NCBI GenBank assembly: GCA_905221615.1
Contig: CAJNDT010006131.1
Span: 32,501-96,500 of the forward strand
DNA: 64,000 bases
From: Symbiodinium sp. CCMP2592
Taxonomy: Eukaryota; Sar; Dinophyceae; Suessiales; Symbiodiniaceae
Reading direction: 5' to 3'
The number at the start of each line of letters is the position of its first letter. Within the stretch, counting starts at the first letter, position 1. Below the pieces are notes generated by a model. The model saw only the letters and a program-made list of their open reading frames with translations, had not been told where the DNA came from and searched no databases. The translations under genes were made by a program, and so were the position numbers. This document shows positions 24,855 through 35,004 of this stretch, one piece after another.

Positions 24855-25397
24855 GTGAGCCCAGCCGTGGCAATCCGCTCCCGGCATTTTGAACCATTTG
24901 CCGTCGGTGGGAGGTGCGATGTTGCTTGGGGTGCGCTCAGGTCCTGCCTCTTCGCGGATCAGGAGCTGCGGCAGCTACTGAGGGAAGACGAAAAGAGGCA
25001 GGGCCCTAAAAATGCCGTCGCCCTGGGGGCATGTCCCACTGTGCTCAGGAAGCTAGGGAAGGAAGTCTTCGACCAGTACCGGCAATGGTACAAGCTGGAA
25101 CGAGGCCGCGCAGCTGGGGCACAGCTGGGGCAGAGCTCATCAAAGCACCTCAGCCTCGGCTCAGGCGATGGCATGGCGATCAAGGGCGTCAAAGTCGTCG
25201 CGTCCTCGTGTGCCAGTCCTCAAGCTGCCCTCGAACCCAAGCAGCAAGGCTCCCCCCGACGTCGTGGCCAAGATTCGCAAGAAGTACGAGGAAGGGCAAA
25301 AGGATTAGAATTATTCTCTTTGCGGCAGGAGACAGCCAAAGTTCAGTCAGTTGATGAAAGCAACAGCCTCCGGGTTCTGAACGATGACAGGGTTTGA
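24855..25397 (+). CDS. Hypothetical ORF, about 180 codons
   Basis: One of the longer non-repetitive + strand frames left of the LINE. It contains charged, helix-like segments (DQELRQLLREDEKRQGPKN; LGKEVFDQYRQWYKLERGR) and a basic Arg/Lys-rich second half. No domain is recognised. It may be an exon or chance openness in GC-rich DNA; the ATG is simply the first in frame. Confidence 0.25.
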   Translation: MSPAVAIRSRHFEPFAVGGRCDVAWGALRSCLFADQELRQLLREDEKRQGPKNAVALGACPTVLRKLGKEVFDQYRQWYKLERGRAAGAQLGQSSSKHLSLGSGDGMAIKGVKVVASSCASPQAALEPKQQGSPRRRGQDSQEVRGRAKGLELFSLRQETAKVQSVDESNSLRVLNDDRV

Positions 25398-25399
25398 GC

Positions 25400-27427
25400 C
25401 GTTGGTAAGTCCGAGCCTCAAGACTGCAATGAGGATTACGGTGTGTTTGTCAACCAGCAGCCGCAATTCCAGTCAGGGACTCGGTGACAGCGGCATCTGG
25501 GCCCTGCTCTTTCAAGCGCAAAGCACAAAGTGCCCGACTTTTCTTTCCTAGTTTGCTGAGAGCTATATCTGAACGTGTTCGTCAGCAAGACAAAGACTTA
25601 CCGTATCCAGTTTGAATCCAGGCAGCTAGTTTGCTAGGTGGCTTTGTAGGCTTAACAGTCTGCAGCAGCCTCTAGTTTGTTTGCCCATGTTGTTGATTTC
25701 TCTGCTTTGTGCGTGACAGACACAGACCCTGTCTGTTTGTCTGTCTGGCTGGCTGTCTGTCTCTCTCTGTCCCGTTTGTCGCTGTTCTTCTGCGAACCTT
25801 TCCGTCTTGTGTTTCTTGTTTGGCCGTGTCTCTGTGATCATCCGTTCCGTTGGCTGGGCGGGTCAGAGGGAAGGTCGGTAGGCATGCGTGCCTGGATGCA
25901 GACAAATGTCCATCTGCATTTACATGCACAAAGATGTGCCAAGCATGTGTGCAGTTGGAGAGGCAGAGTGCTATTCTCTGATATTGCAGTGTGTTTGTTG
26001 GCACGAGCTGCCCAAGCCGGACACACCTGGATGATTACAGACACAAGTAGGTCGACTCATCCAGATCAAAGGGAGATAGTTCGCGCAGGTGCACACTACA
26101 CCCATTAAGGTATTTCATTCGTATCCGGGAGTTTGTGTTTTTTTTTGCCTTTCTCAGCTCCAGGCCCTCCACTCCGGCTGGCCTTGGTGCGGACTCTTGG
26201 CGGCAGCGAAGCCGCGAGCCTGAAGAAACCCAAACTTTACCCTAAAATATACTGAAATCCTTGAATGAACAATCCCCAGCGAGATCCCGTCCGTCAACCT
26301 TGCAGCGAGAGAGAGAGAGGGCCAGCTTCTGAGAAGGCCACCTCATGTACAGCCGATCCCTCCCAAGGGAGGGACAATCCCGCGCAAGAACCGCGGGTGT
26401 GCCCTCGCGCCCGAGGAAGGTTGCTGCAAGCCAGTAGCAAGCAAGCAATAGCCGTTCTAAAGAAGAAGACGAGCAGGGACATTGATAATGCCTCTTCTTT
26501 TACCTGGCTGCCATGTGCGGATATTCCACACCGTCGTGAGTTCCAACCACAGGCCATGACACCTGGAGTTGCAGGCGGCATGACGCCAGGCATGAGCAGG
26601 GCTGGCTTTTGCAGGTCATTTGATGGTTGCAGCGGCAGATCTTGCTGGAAGTCCCTTGAACAGGAATTTGCAAGGGTACGATTCATGAAAGACGCCGCAT
26701 TGCATCGTTCTGTTGACTGTTTGTATTTTAGACTCAAACCCCTAGCACCCTAGGGCCTTAGCAAGCCGGAAAGCCCAAACTCCTACGAGCAGCGGAAGAC
26801 CTCGGCAGGATTGAATCCTGGCACACCGGGTTTGGCCGGGTGTGGCGCTCAGGGTGCCTTGAGACTTGGGGGCCCTTCAGGATGTTCTGGAGCCCTGTGC
26901 AGGAACCTGACGCCCGGTGGAAATCGCACGCCCTTCCAGATGCCAGAGCCGTTTGCGCCCTCAGTTTCTATCCACGAAAGCCGGAGTAGAACGACGGGCC
27001 GGGTGTTTTCTTCGTCGCCTCGGCGAAGGTTTGCCTCTGGCTATGAGAAGTCTGAGGGCAACACTCCTCAATGGTGCCTGCGGCTTGTTTGGTGAAGCCC
27101 TCTGAACCTGTAGCACTAGCTGTTTAAGCAAAGCACGGCACAACACATCTGTCGCAAGAGTGCCGAATTGACTGCCGACCGACTTGCATTCTTGCTTCCG
27201 AACACGAACGCGGCTTGTTCCAGCCTCGAGCTTCAAGAAGCCGTGCTCGCGACCACACGAAGTATGACTCTGCACGAGATGAAGTCTCATATTCGATTGC
27301 TATCCGCGCCGTTCGCCGTGGCATCGTGATGATGGCTGTGCCGCTCTTGGAGACTTTTTCGGCTTGTTACTTTTTTGTGTTATTTTCTTACAGGGACCTC
27401 CAAAAGCCATACAAGTGTGTGTACATG

Positions 27428-27430
<3 letters not shown>
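25400..27430. other. No confident gene
   Basis: Contains a CTGTCTGT-rich patch at about 25715-25770. An isolated + strand frame at 26265-26753 carries a Met-Thr-Pro-Gly repeat (MTPGVAGGMTPGMSRAG at about 26559-26609). Nothing can be assigned. Confidence 0.35.

Positions 27431-27483
<53 letters not shown>
27431..27483. repeat. (AG)n tract at the 5' edge of the LINE
   Basis: A perfect AG dinucleotide run of about 53 bases ends where the spliced-leader relic begins. A second AG run of 20 bases lies at the LINE's 3' edge (34985-35004). Together they look like the two sides of an insertion into one GA microsatellite. Confidence 0.95.
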
Positions 27484-27487
<4 letters not shown>

Positions 27488-27502
27488 CCATTTTGGCTCA
27501 AG
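27484..27502 (+). other. Dinoflagellate spliced-leader relic
   Basis: Bases 27484-27502 read GTAGCCATTTTGGCTCAAG, an exact match to the last 19 nt of the 22-nt spliced leader that dinoflagellates trans-splice onto nuclear mRNAs. Only the first three leader bases are missing, which is usual for relics left when an mRNA is copied back into the genome. The next ATG on this strand is the LINE ORF1 start at 27901; I find no ATG between. The relic therefore marks the 5' end of a reverse-transcribed, trans-spliced LINE transcript. Confidence 0.92.
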
Positions 27503-27900
27503 CCGTGAGCGGTTCAAGGGTGACGAGGTGGCTTCCGCCCCCCTTTCTCTTTCCTCTTTCCTCCTCTCACTTGCTCTCGCCACCTCGCACTCCAACCGAG
27601 GGCTTGCTTCCTTCCTCTCTTCTGCCGCGATTGCTGTACACGGGGAACGGCAAGTGTGCGCTGTACATCGCAGGGGTTGAGCCGGGCGAGTACGTCAAGA
27701 GTGCAGCCCAACGTGATCCCTCTTGGAGGCGTGCGGGGGACCTTGACTACAACTACCTGACCGGCTTGGCGGCACTACAGGTGCATTACCTGCAGGTCAA
27801 CTAGGCCCGGTCCAACGAGGCTGGGAGATCAAACCCATTGCGGGAGAGAACGTGATATCTATTTGCAGCTCGCGAACCTAGTGATCTTCTGGGGGGAACC
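27503..27900 (+). promoter_or_regulatory. LINE 5' untranslated region without ATG
   Basis: These 398 bases lie between the spliced-leader relic and the ORF1 start. They contain no ATG on the + strand, are pyrimidine-rich early on (27535-27570) and end in a good initiation context (ACCATGG). An LINE internal promoter is expected near here, but no motif can be named. Confidence 0.55.
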
Positions 27901-29542
27901 ATGGCCGCACAAAGCAGTGCAGCACAAGACATGGCTGTCGACCGCCTTGGGGGATCTGCTGGAGCCCCAAAGCGTAAAGTACCGGACGCAGAGAACCCAG
28001 CACTCACCATCGATATTATTCGTGAAGCCGTTCGGGGGGAGCTCCAAGACGCTATGTCTGACTTCAAGCAAGAGCTCTGGGGATTTGGGCGCCGAATCGA
28101 CAAGGTGGAGCACCAAGTCACCACCCAAATGCAGCAGACAATCAACCTTTGTGACTTTGTGACTTTGTGACTTTGTGGGACTCGGTCAGGCGGAGCTAGA
28201 ACATTGCTAGCGAACTCCGGGCGAGCCTAAGCATCTAGGGGCAAGACGACGGAGAGGGCCTGGGGAGCTAGGTTGCTTAAGCGAGGGCAGGCTGCACAGG
28301 AAGCTACGCCATCACGGGCGAAGGGTTCCAACACAGACAAGGCAGAGATGCACACAGCTCCAAGCTGAACCTGAACCGCGCAGCATCTTTCAGAAGGCGG
28401 CTAAGGAAAAGCCTGTGCATCTAGCCTTGCAGCCACCAGACGAATACACTCTGCTGCAAATTTGATTGGCCCATCCAGCTGGCGACTGTCGGTGGAAGGT
28501 CTCGTGGCGAAAATATTGTGCAAAAAAATGCTGTCAGTGACCACAGTCTCAATCCTGAAAGATCGCCTGAGCGATCGTGTTTGAGAACAATATTTGAGCA
28601 GATGTAACAGCGTCACATCGCGACAATGGCACAAAGGACAGTGCGGGAGCACCCTGGGTGCAGAGTGGATACCAAGGGGTGCCCAAGCAAAGCGCCCCGT
28701 GGCGCGAGCCAAACTCCAAATCTTATAGTCTTGCCATGTACCCAGCGGCCATTGGGCAAGCAGTAAATGCCTAGGCAGTGGTTCAAGGCATGGCTGAAAT
28801 TGATAGTAACCTCTTGGACGAAGTGCCCGGGAAACACACAGCACACGGAGAAGTTCTACAGCAGTTGCAGGATGCGAACCGAGAGGTCACCTACCGTCTG
28901 GAGCAGTTGGAGAAGCACGGAGGGGGGAGCTCCACTGCAGAGAGTACAGTCCTCCCTTCTGAGCCTGGACGGCGACCAGCTCTGGTGATTGGCGGTTGGG
29001 AAGCCGATCAAGACGCAGCCACTACCAAAGAAGCCGTCTCCGACCTGCTCAACTCGGTGGATGCACCCATCGATCTCCAAGCAATGTTCGTCCTTGGCGT
29101 CCGAAGGGGATACGCCATTCTTCCCATCGATGAAAGACCGGGGGAGCATTTTGAACAGCGACGTCAACGAGTACAGGATGTCATCAGCAAAGTTCGGGGA
29201 GCTAACGTGTGCTTAGGAGCACGCTCAGATGGATCAATCAGGCGGGTCTGGATCGCTATGTCGCAGCCGCCAGATCGTCGCAGACGTGCCCGCCTTGCTG
29301 CGAAAACCAAGCGACTTTACCTCACGCTTGGGGGAGACAAAGCCCTCCTACAAACGGAGTTCAGCACGGGAAGCTCCTGGGTCGACGCAGTCAAAGTGAG
29401 CTCAGCCTCCGCCCCGCAGCCACGGGGGACTGAAGAAGCCGGCCCGGGGTGGATCAATCTGGACGCCATCGCCAAGGCCACGCGTCACACACGTGAAGAA
29501 GTCGACAAAGTGTGGGGCCCGCTCAAGGCGGAGCTCAACTGA
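27901..29542 (+). pseudogene. LINE ORF1 (RNA-binding/coiled-coil protein), interrupted
   Basis: ORF1 starts at ATG 27901 in strong context. Its first part (27901-28146) gives an acidic, helix-rich N-terminus ending in a coiled-coil-like stretch (GRRIDKVEHQVTTQMQQ). It is cut by a nested LINE fragment and resumes at about 28775-29539, where ALVIGGWEADQDAATTKEAV and a following beta/alpha pattern resemble the RRM-like domains of LINE ORF1 proteins. The frame closes at TGA 29540-29542, but the same frame stays open beyond it into the endonuclease. LINE ORF1 proteins bind the element RNA. The interruption makes this copy non-functional. Confidence 0.6.
28147..28770 (-). mobile_element. 5'-truncated LINE 3' fragment nested in ORF1
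   Basis: On the minus strand this segment encodes a LINE C-terminus with a zinc-knuckle-like C-x2-C-x8-H-x3-C motif (CPLCHCRDVTLLHLLKYC, about 28576-28629). It ends in a short tandem GTCACAAA-type tail (28148-28171), as many LINEs do. It sits in reverse orientation inside ORF1 of the larger LINE, so it inserted later. Target duplications are not clear. Confidence 0.6.
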
Positions 29543-30352
29543 GACGACTTCGGGGAGGACCAGTTTCATCCCCAGGTCGGGGGGGGCACCACGCTCGACC
29601 AAACGAACGCTGGCAGACATACAGCCGGCGAGCCTTCGTCTCACCTCCGTGCCGGGGGGAATACAACCGGCAACAACCTTTGGATCTTCTCTTGGAACGT
29701 CGGCGGTGTCTCGGCCCAAAAGATGCTGGACATCCTCGAAAGCTTCCGGGGGAACTCAGAACTGGCATGCGCCGACGTGGTCCTGGCGCAAGAAATCATA
29801 ACGCAGCCTGGTTTGTTTCATGAAGAATCCGAGCATTGGCAGATCGTCTTTGGCAAGCAAGAGGGAGAGTTCAGAGGAGAGGCAGTCGCACACCGATCCC
29901 AAGTTTTCACCCATCACCACAGTGTCATCGTAGCAGCAGGGGTGGCCACCACACTCAAGAACAAGCACACCACCAAAACCTGCCGGGTCCTCGCAGGCCA
30001 CATCCCACACCACGCGACAATTGCACACACCGAACAAATTCTAGCAGACTGGGGAGAGCAGCTGAACGGAGCAGGGAAAGCTTACATTGGCCTTGACGCC
30101 AACGAGACCTTTTCTACACACCACCCCAACCTACCCGGGGGAGTCGCACACACTGGCAGAGGGGACCTTTTACAGCAGTGGATGGCACAGCAAAGCTTCA
30201 CACTCCCGCCACAGCAACTTGACGTCCCCACCTACCACCCTTACAACCACTTGATGCAACCTCGACGGCTGGATTACATCATTGTGCCGGGGGGGGAGTA
30301 GGGGGTGGCTCCGTGTGCCCCTGCAAGGACAGGGCAGCCTCGGATCATGATG
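29543..30352 (+). pseudogene. LINE ORF2 endonuclease (APE type)
   Basis: Apurinic-like endonuclease that nicks target DNA to prime reverse transcription. Visible motifs in order: FSWNVGG (29695-29715), the catalytic Glu in VLAQEI (about 29780-29797), GLDANET (about 30091-30111), RRLDYIIVP, and the terminal SDHD at 30340-30351. The last motif is one frame away; the shift falls in the G8 run at 30289-30296. The frame is the same as ORF1 and no ATG lies between the ORF1 stop and the first catalytic motif. Expression by TGA readthrough is therefore possible; a single nonsense mutation in a fused ORF is the alternative. Confidence 0.75.
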
Positions 30353-32626
30353 CGGTGAAAGTCCCGGTCGTGGCACATAAGGGAGGGGGGGCAGTCCAGT
30401 CTACCTGGGGGCCGCGCAAGCTACGGCCCGACAGCCAAGTGCATCAACTCCTGAGGGTACCCGCTCCGACTGGTGACGACCCTTGCCACACACTCGCAAC
30501 CATTGCCAAAGCTATTACAACACCGGGGGGGGGCTGCAACCGCTTCACGGAGAGCGTGGCGCTCAAACAACTCAGGCGGCAAGCACAACACTCGCAGCCC
30601 GGGGGAGCCTCCCGAACGCTCTGGAAACAAGTACACAAGCAACGCAAACAAGAGCGACGAGCATGGGAAGCCAAACAAGCCACCCTCGCAGCAACCCTCG
30701 ACTGGAAAGCCATGAGGTCTCTACACCATGCAAGCACCAAAAAAGGATGGCATCTACACCTGCAGGACGATGGGCAGTGGCAGCAGGAACTCAGCAAGCA
30801 CATGCGAGGCATCTTTGCAAAGCCGCAACCAGTACATAGTACGGCACGCATCCTTGCCCTACAACACCAGCTTCGGGGGAAGTGCAAGATCACACCTTGG
30901 CAGCCCTTTCAACGCCACGAGCTTGAACACACATCAGCTACCTGGGCAAAGAACAAGAGCACAGGGCCCGACGGCATCTCCCACGAAGCAGCCCGTGCGC
31001 TCCAAGCTGACCTTTACTGGGGGGACAAAATCCTCTACGTCCTAAATGACATCTTCTACGTCGCGAAGGTGCCGGAAAGTGTGGATAGGGGGATAACAGT
31101 CCTCCTGCCCAAGATTCCACAGCCACTCCACTGGGGGGAAACTAGACCCATCATGTTAAGCTCAACCTTGCTCAAATGGCTGGCGCAATTGCTACTTGCC
31201 AGGGGGGACCTGCTGAGATCAGGCGCTGCGCGCTTTTCTGCAGTGGGCGCGCAAAGGCAGGCAAGGGGTGGAACTCATCGCAACAATTCGTCGCGTAACA
31301 CGAATGGCGCGCGACTGGGGGGTGGGGATGTGGCTCATTAAGCTGGACATCCGCAAGGCATTCGATAGTGTCTGGCAACATAGTCTCAGTGAGCTCGTTG
31401 CCGCCAGAGTGGGGGGCGTGCCGTCCTCAAGATGCCCTGTACCTACCGACGGTGGGGGGATGCCATGGGAGGCGTTGCTCTGGCTGAGCATCTTACACAC
31501 ACGCTCACTCAACATTGCAGTGGGGGACAGCATCACACCTGTCCCACAAACCAACGGCATCCGACAAGGTTCCCCCCGACTCTCCGGACCTTTTTGGAGC
31601 CATTGTGGCACGAGACCTCCAAACAGCAATCGCAGCAGGGGGGGAACAACCACCAGACGCCAAAGGCGGACCACCACCTCCAAGAACCGGGGGATCGTTC
31701 CTGGATGATACTTATCTCTGGTCGCAAGACCGAGACCACCTCCAGAGGACGCTATCCTCCCTCGAAGAGGAGCTCGCAACCGATGGCCTTGAAATTCACC
31801 CCACAAAAACAGCCATACTCTACAGCCAACCAACCGGAGGGGGGAGTTTCAACATTGGAGGCGAGACCGTGGACTGCGCTCCACACAAGACCATCATCGC
31901 AACGCTGGGTTCCCAAATCACCTTCGGGGAACAAACAGCGGCACTGGTTGCAGAGATGAGCCGCCGCGGAAGACAAGCCTTCGCCAAGCACAAGAAGATC
32001 CTCATGGCCCGCACACACATCAACACCAGGTGGACTGCATACAGCACTTTAGTCCGCAACTCAGCCCTTTACGCCGCCGAGACATGGCCAGTCCACCACC
32101 GGCTTCTCAAAGCAGCAAATTCTCTCCAAATGCAGCACTTGCGGGGAATGCTTTTCCTGCACCGGCAACCCACAGAGGCGTGGGCCAGCTGGCACACTCG
32201 AAGCCTACGGGCAGCCAGAGTGCATTTGCACCGCATGGGGGGAGAAAGATGGTCAACCTACATCCTGCGACGCATTTGGACACTATGGGGGCACATGGCC
32301 CGCGGAGGGGAAGAAGTCAATGCAATGGTCACCTGGAAAAACCTTGCTTTCTGGCGGGAACAGCAGAGCAAACCGCGAAAGAAGAGAGTCACCCATGTGG
32401 GCCACTTCAACCCAGAAGCAGACGTGGAGAGAGCAATCGAGGCCATTGCAGGCACACACACTGGGGGGAGATAGCACATGACCGACTAAAGTGGCACGAC
32501 CTCACCCAAGCCTTCGTGAACCGCTATGATGTACCATGGGCCACTGGGAAGCAACAAACAATACAAGACAACCTCCTGCCCAATGGGAGACGTGGCCCGC
32601 CCACCCGGCGACTCACAGTTGAATGA
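30353..32626 (+). pseudogene. LINE reverse transcriptase and C-terminal domain
   Basis: RNA-templated DNA polymerase of the LINE. Motifs in order: KNKSTGPDGIS (about 30951-30983), ITVLLPKIP (about 31096-31122), WGETRPIMLSS (about 31132-31164), motif A LDIRKAFDSVW (about 31343-31375), TNGIRQGSP (about 31551-31577), active-site FLDD (31698-31709), a helical C-terminal region with LRRIWTLWGHMARG (about 32266-32307), and a tail ending at TGA 32624-32626. Frame changes occur between 31200 and 31217, at the C6 run near 31572-31577 and at the G6 run near 32463. The domain is certain; the copy as read is not one intact ORF. Confidence 0.85.
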
Positions 32627-32925
32627 TGACCTTGTCGGAGAAACTGTGATCTCCGACACTGAAGGGGGAGCGGGGGCTGCAACAGACAGGGAGGAGCAAC
32701 AACCACAACACCGTGAAACACCTTCATGCAACCTTCTCTTTACGGCAACACAGCATGCACCAACAACACCACAAGCCCACACCCTACAGCACCAGAGAGC
32801 GCAACCAAGAGAAGAGCAACTGTCAGTTCGTCTTGCTGAGAACAGTGCAGTTCTATGCCAGTGCCATGTGCAGTTCGCCTACGTACCTGCAGCCAGCACC
32901 TCGAGACTCAGCCAAACAAGCAGCC

Positions 32926-34538
32926 ATGGCGACCTCGGAGGTGGAGCAATGTTACATTTGTAACAGTGGGAATATGGGCCGCCACGTAGCCCATAACCGC
33001 CTCGCACCTGGATGCAAGTACTACGGGGTGCCGCAAGGGCGCCGCAAACCCCCAACAGTGGGGGAGTCTTCACCAAGCGCTAGCACGGCAGTCCCTCATC
33101 CACCAGCTGCTGGGGGACCACCGGAGCCTGACACAGAGGATGATACCGTGGAGGAGTGCACGAGCTCCACTAGTGAAAGTGGAGAGCCTGGTGCTGACCC
33201 CCTTCGGGGGACGCACCAACAGAGGCGCTCAGCGCGCACCTGGGTCACTAACCGTTACCAGCCACTCCTCGGTCAACAACTCTGGTGGGACAAAGCTGCA
33301 GGGCTGCTGCATGTCCCGGGGGAGACCGTCAACCGCAGCACTATGCGAAGTTGGGGGAGGAACAAAGCTCGGAGTTGGTCAACAAGCTAGCCGAGTTCGC
33401 CTACGAAACCATGATGATGCTCAAAGTGTTCGACGGGGAGGACATGAGAGAACAGATCATGAACCAGCTCACGGACAACCCGCTCCTCGCCAAGGACCTC
33501 CATACGGCATGCAAGATTAGGTTCCAGAGAGAGTTGGGGGTGCCTTTCGCCGAAGTGAACCATGTCCTTCAGAGCACCGGCCGGGGGAGAGGCAGCGGCA
33601 CACCATCGCCGCCTGCACTGCAACCCTCTCAGCCGTCGGTGCAGTGTGTCAAAGGGGGGGAAGAAGCTCCTCCAAACCAAGCGTCTTCACAACGACCCGT
33701 CAGCGGAGGGGAACAACCTGCACCTGAATGGACAGACCCAGCGCTGGATGTTGCTCCAAGAACGCCGGATCCAGACTGGAGTGACCCGGCAGGGGAAGCG
33801 GCACCTTCTACACCTGACCTACCTGTTCCCGTGGTGAACAGCCCTACAAGCCCAGCGGGGGACTTACATGGATTCCTCGAAGATGAATCTGCTGAGGAGG
33901 CGGGGGAGACAGTGTGGCCAACCCGAGCGGCCATCGAGACTGTCTTCGGCAACGTCTCCAAAACCGATCTCAAGAAGATCTGTGGAGTCAGTGCAGGGGG
34001 ACACACGAGCAGCGCCGCTGATGGTTCCAGTGCGCACCCTGAGTCTAAGGGAACCAGGGAGCACGGCATCACCGAAGAAGCCGCAGCAGAGCAACTCTAC
34101 TCCAGAGTCTTACAAGACATCGACGACGAGGCCGGGGTGGCAATCGTGGTCGTGGAGGAGAGTGTACAAACCAACGCCGACAGTAGCACTGCCAAAGCGG
34201 GGGAGAACTTTGCGAAAAAGCTCAAGGAAGGCAAGAAGACCAGGCAGTTCGTCGTGCGAGGAAAGAGCCACTCGCACCAAGCACGCAGTCTACGTGTTAC
34301 CAAACCGAAGAGTTCGGGGAGACCAACCTCTAGCTCAGCTCGGGGGACGTCTGGCATCGCCAACCCCTTCCTACGAGTTGCAATGGAAGCGGACACACAA
34401 GAAAGGAGCACGGCGGCGGGGGAGAGTCGACGAGAACACCCAGCTGGCGCCGCTCCTGAGAAACCACGTCTCAAGCGCAAAAAGTATGGTGGCAAGAGGG
34501 GGAGTGAGCGCTCCAGCGAGCAGTACGGTGGCGTCTGA
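32926..34538 (+). pseudogene. Third LINE ORF with CCHHC-type zinc finger, unknown function
   Basis: ORF3 begins at ATG 32926 (GCCATGG context). Near its start is a putative metal-binding cluster C-x2-C-x7-H-x2-H-x6-C (CYICNSGNMGRHVAHNRLA, then PGC). A one-base shift near the G5 run at about 33354 moves it to the frame that ends at TGA 34536-34538. The second part has a short helical domain (LVNKLAEFAYETMMMLKVF), a Pro/Ser/Thr-rich acidic middle and a Lys/Arg-rich C-terminus (PRLKRKKYGGKRGSE). It could be a nucleic-acid-binding accessory protein. LINEs usually have one or two ORFs; whether this belongs to the LINE or is a captured gene is unclear, but its G-run signature matches the LINE. Confidence 0.5.
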
Positions 34539-34946
34539 GAGGGAACTGAGCGCTCAAATGAGCCGAACCGGGGGAGGCCCTGCCGGTGCAGTAGAGTGCC
34601 GCAGTAGAGTGCCACATGTCGTATTCAGTCTGTCGTGTGTTTCCTTTGCACACTGCGCCTGGCCGGGACCTCAGCTTTCACCTGTAACCGCTCTTCCTTG
34701 TACTGAGCAAATTGGGGGAGATTGTTTTCGCTTGTTGTGTTGTGTTGTAGTGGGTACTTCGGTTTGCTTTGGGGGCGAATACAACTCCGCCGTGGTTGCA
34801 ATGGGCGACGAATAGTCACCAACACTGCACCCCTGGACAAACACTGACTGGGGGAACTTGTTTTCGTACAGCCGAGCCCTCTGGGGTCGTGAAACCCTTG
34901 GGGGGACATCGCCCCGCCAAGCGTTGCGGGTGTGCGGACCGCACGG

Positions 34947-34973
34947 GAGAAGGGCCAGGACGCTGCCCTTCTC
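34947..34973 (+). other. Stem-loop at the LINE 3' end
   Basis: GAGAAGGGC (34947-34955) and GCCCTTCTC (34965-34973) form a perfect 9-bp stem with a 9-nt loop. A second short palindrome, GTGCGG/CCGCAC, lies at 34932-34944. LINE reverse transcriptases of several clades recognise 3' hairpins, so this position, a few bases before the GA tract, fits the 3' end of the element. Confidence 0.55.
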
Positions 34974-34984
34974 TCCTACCCGGA

Positions 34985-35004
34985 AGAGAGAGAGAGAGAG
35001 AGAG
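34985..35004. repeat. (AG)n tract at the 3' edge of the LINE
   Basis: A 20-base AG run. It pairs with the longer AG run at 27431-27483 as the likely target-site duplication, although microsatellite length change prevents exact definition. Confidence 0.85.

Larger units (their letters stand above)
27484..34984 (+). mobile_element. Near full-length non-LTR retrotransposon (LINE)
   Basis: The element runs from the spliced-leader relic to a GC-rich hairpin and GA tract. Order: a 398-nt leader without ATG, ORF1 (from 27901), APE-type endonuclease, reverse transcriptase with C-terminal domain, and a third ORF (32926-34538). Its + strand is peppered with runs of five or more G (about 50 in 7 kb), usually followed by A; this shared feature argues that all parts belong to one element. 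A piece of another LINE interrupts ORF1, and several frameshifts break ORF2 and ORF3, many at homopolymers. This copy is probably dead unless the breaks are recoding sites or sequence errors. Confidence 0.8.

Noticed and set aside
27364..27804. Arg-Glu repeat protein spanning the GA tract
   Set aside because: Its core is the GA microsatellite and it crosses the retrotransposon insertion boundary; no protein-like sequence outside the repeat.
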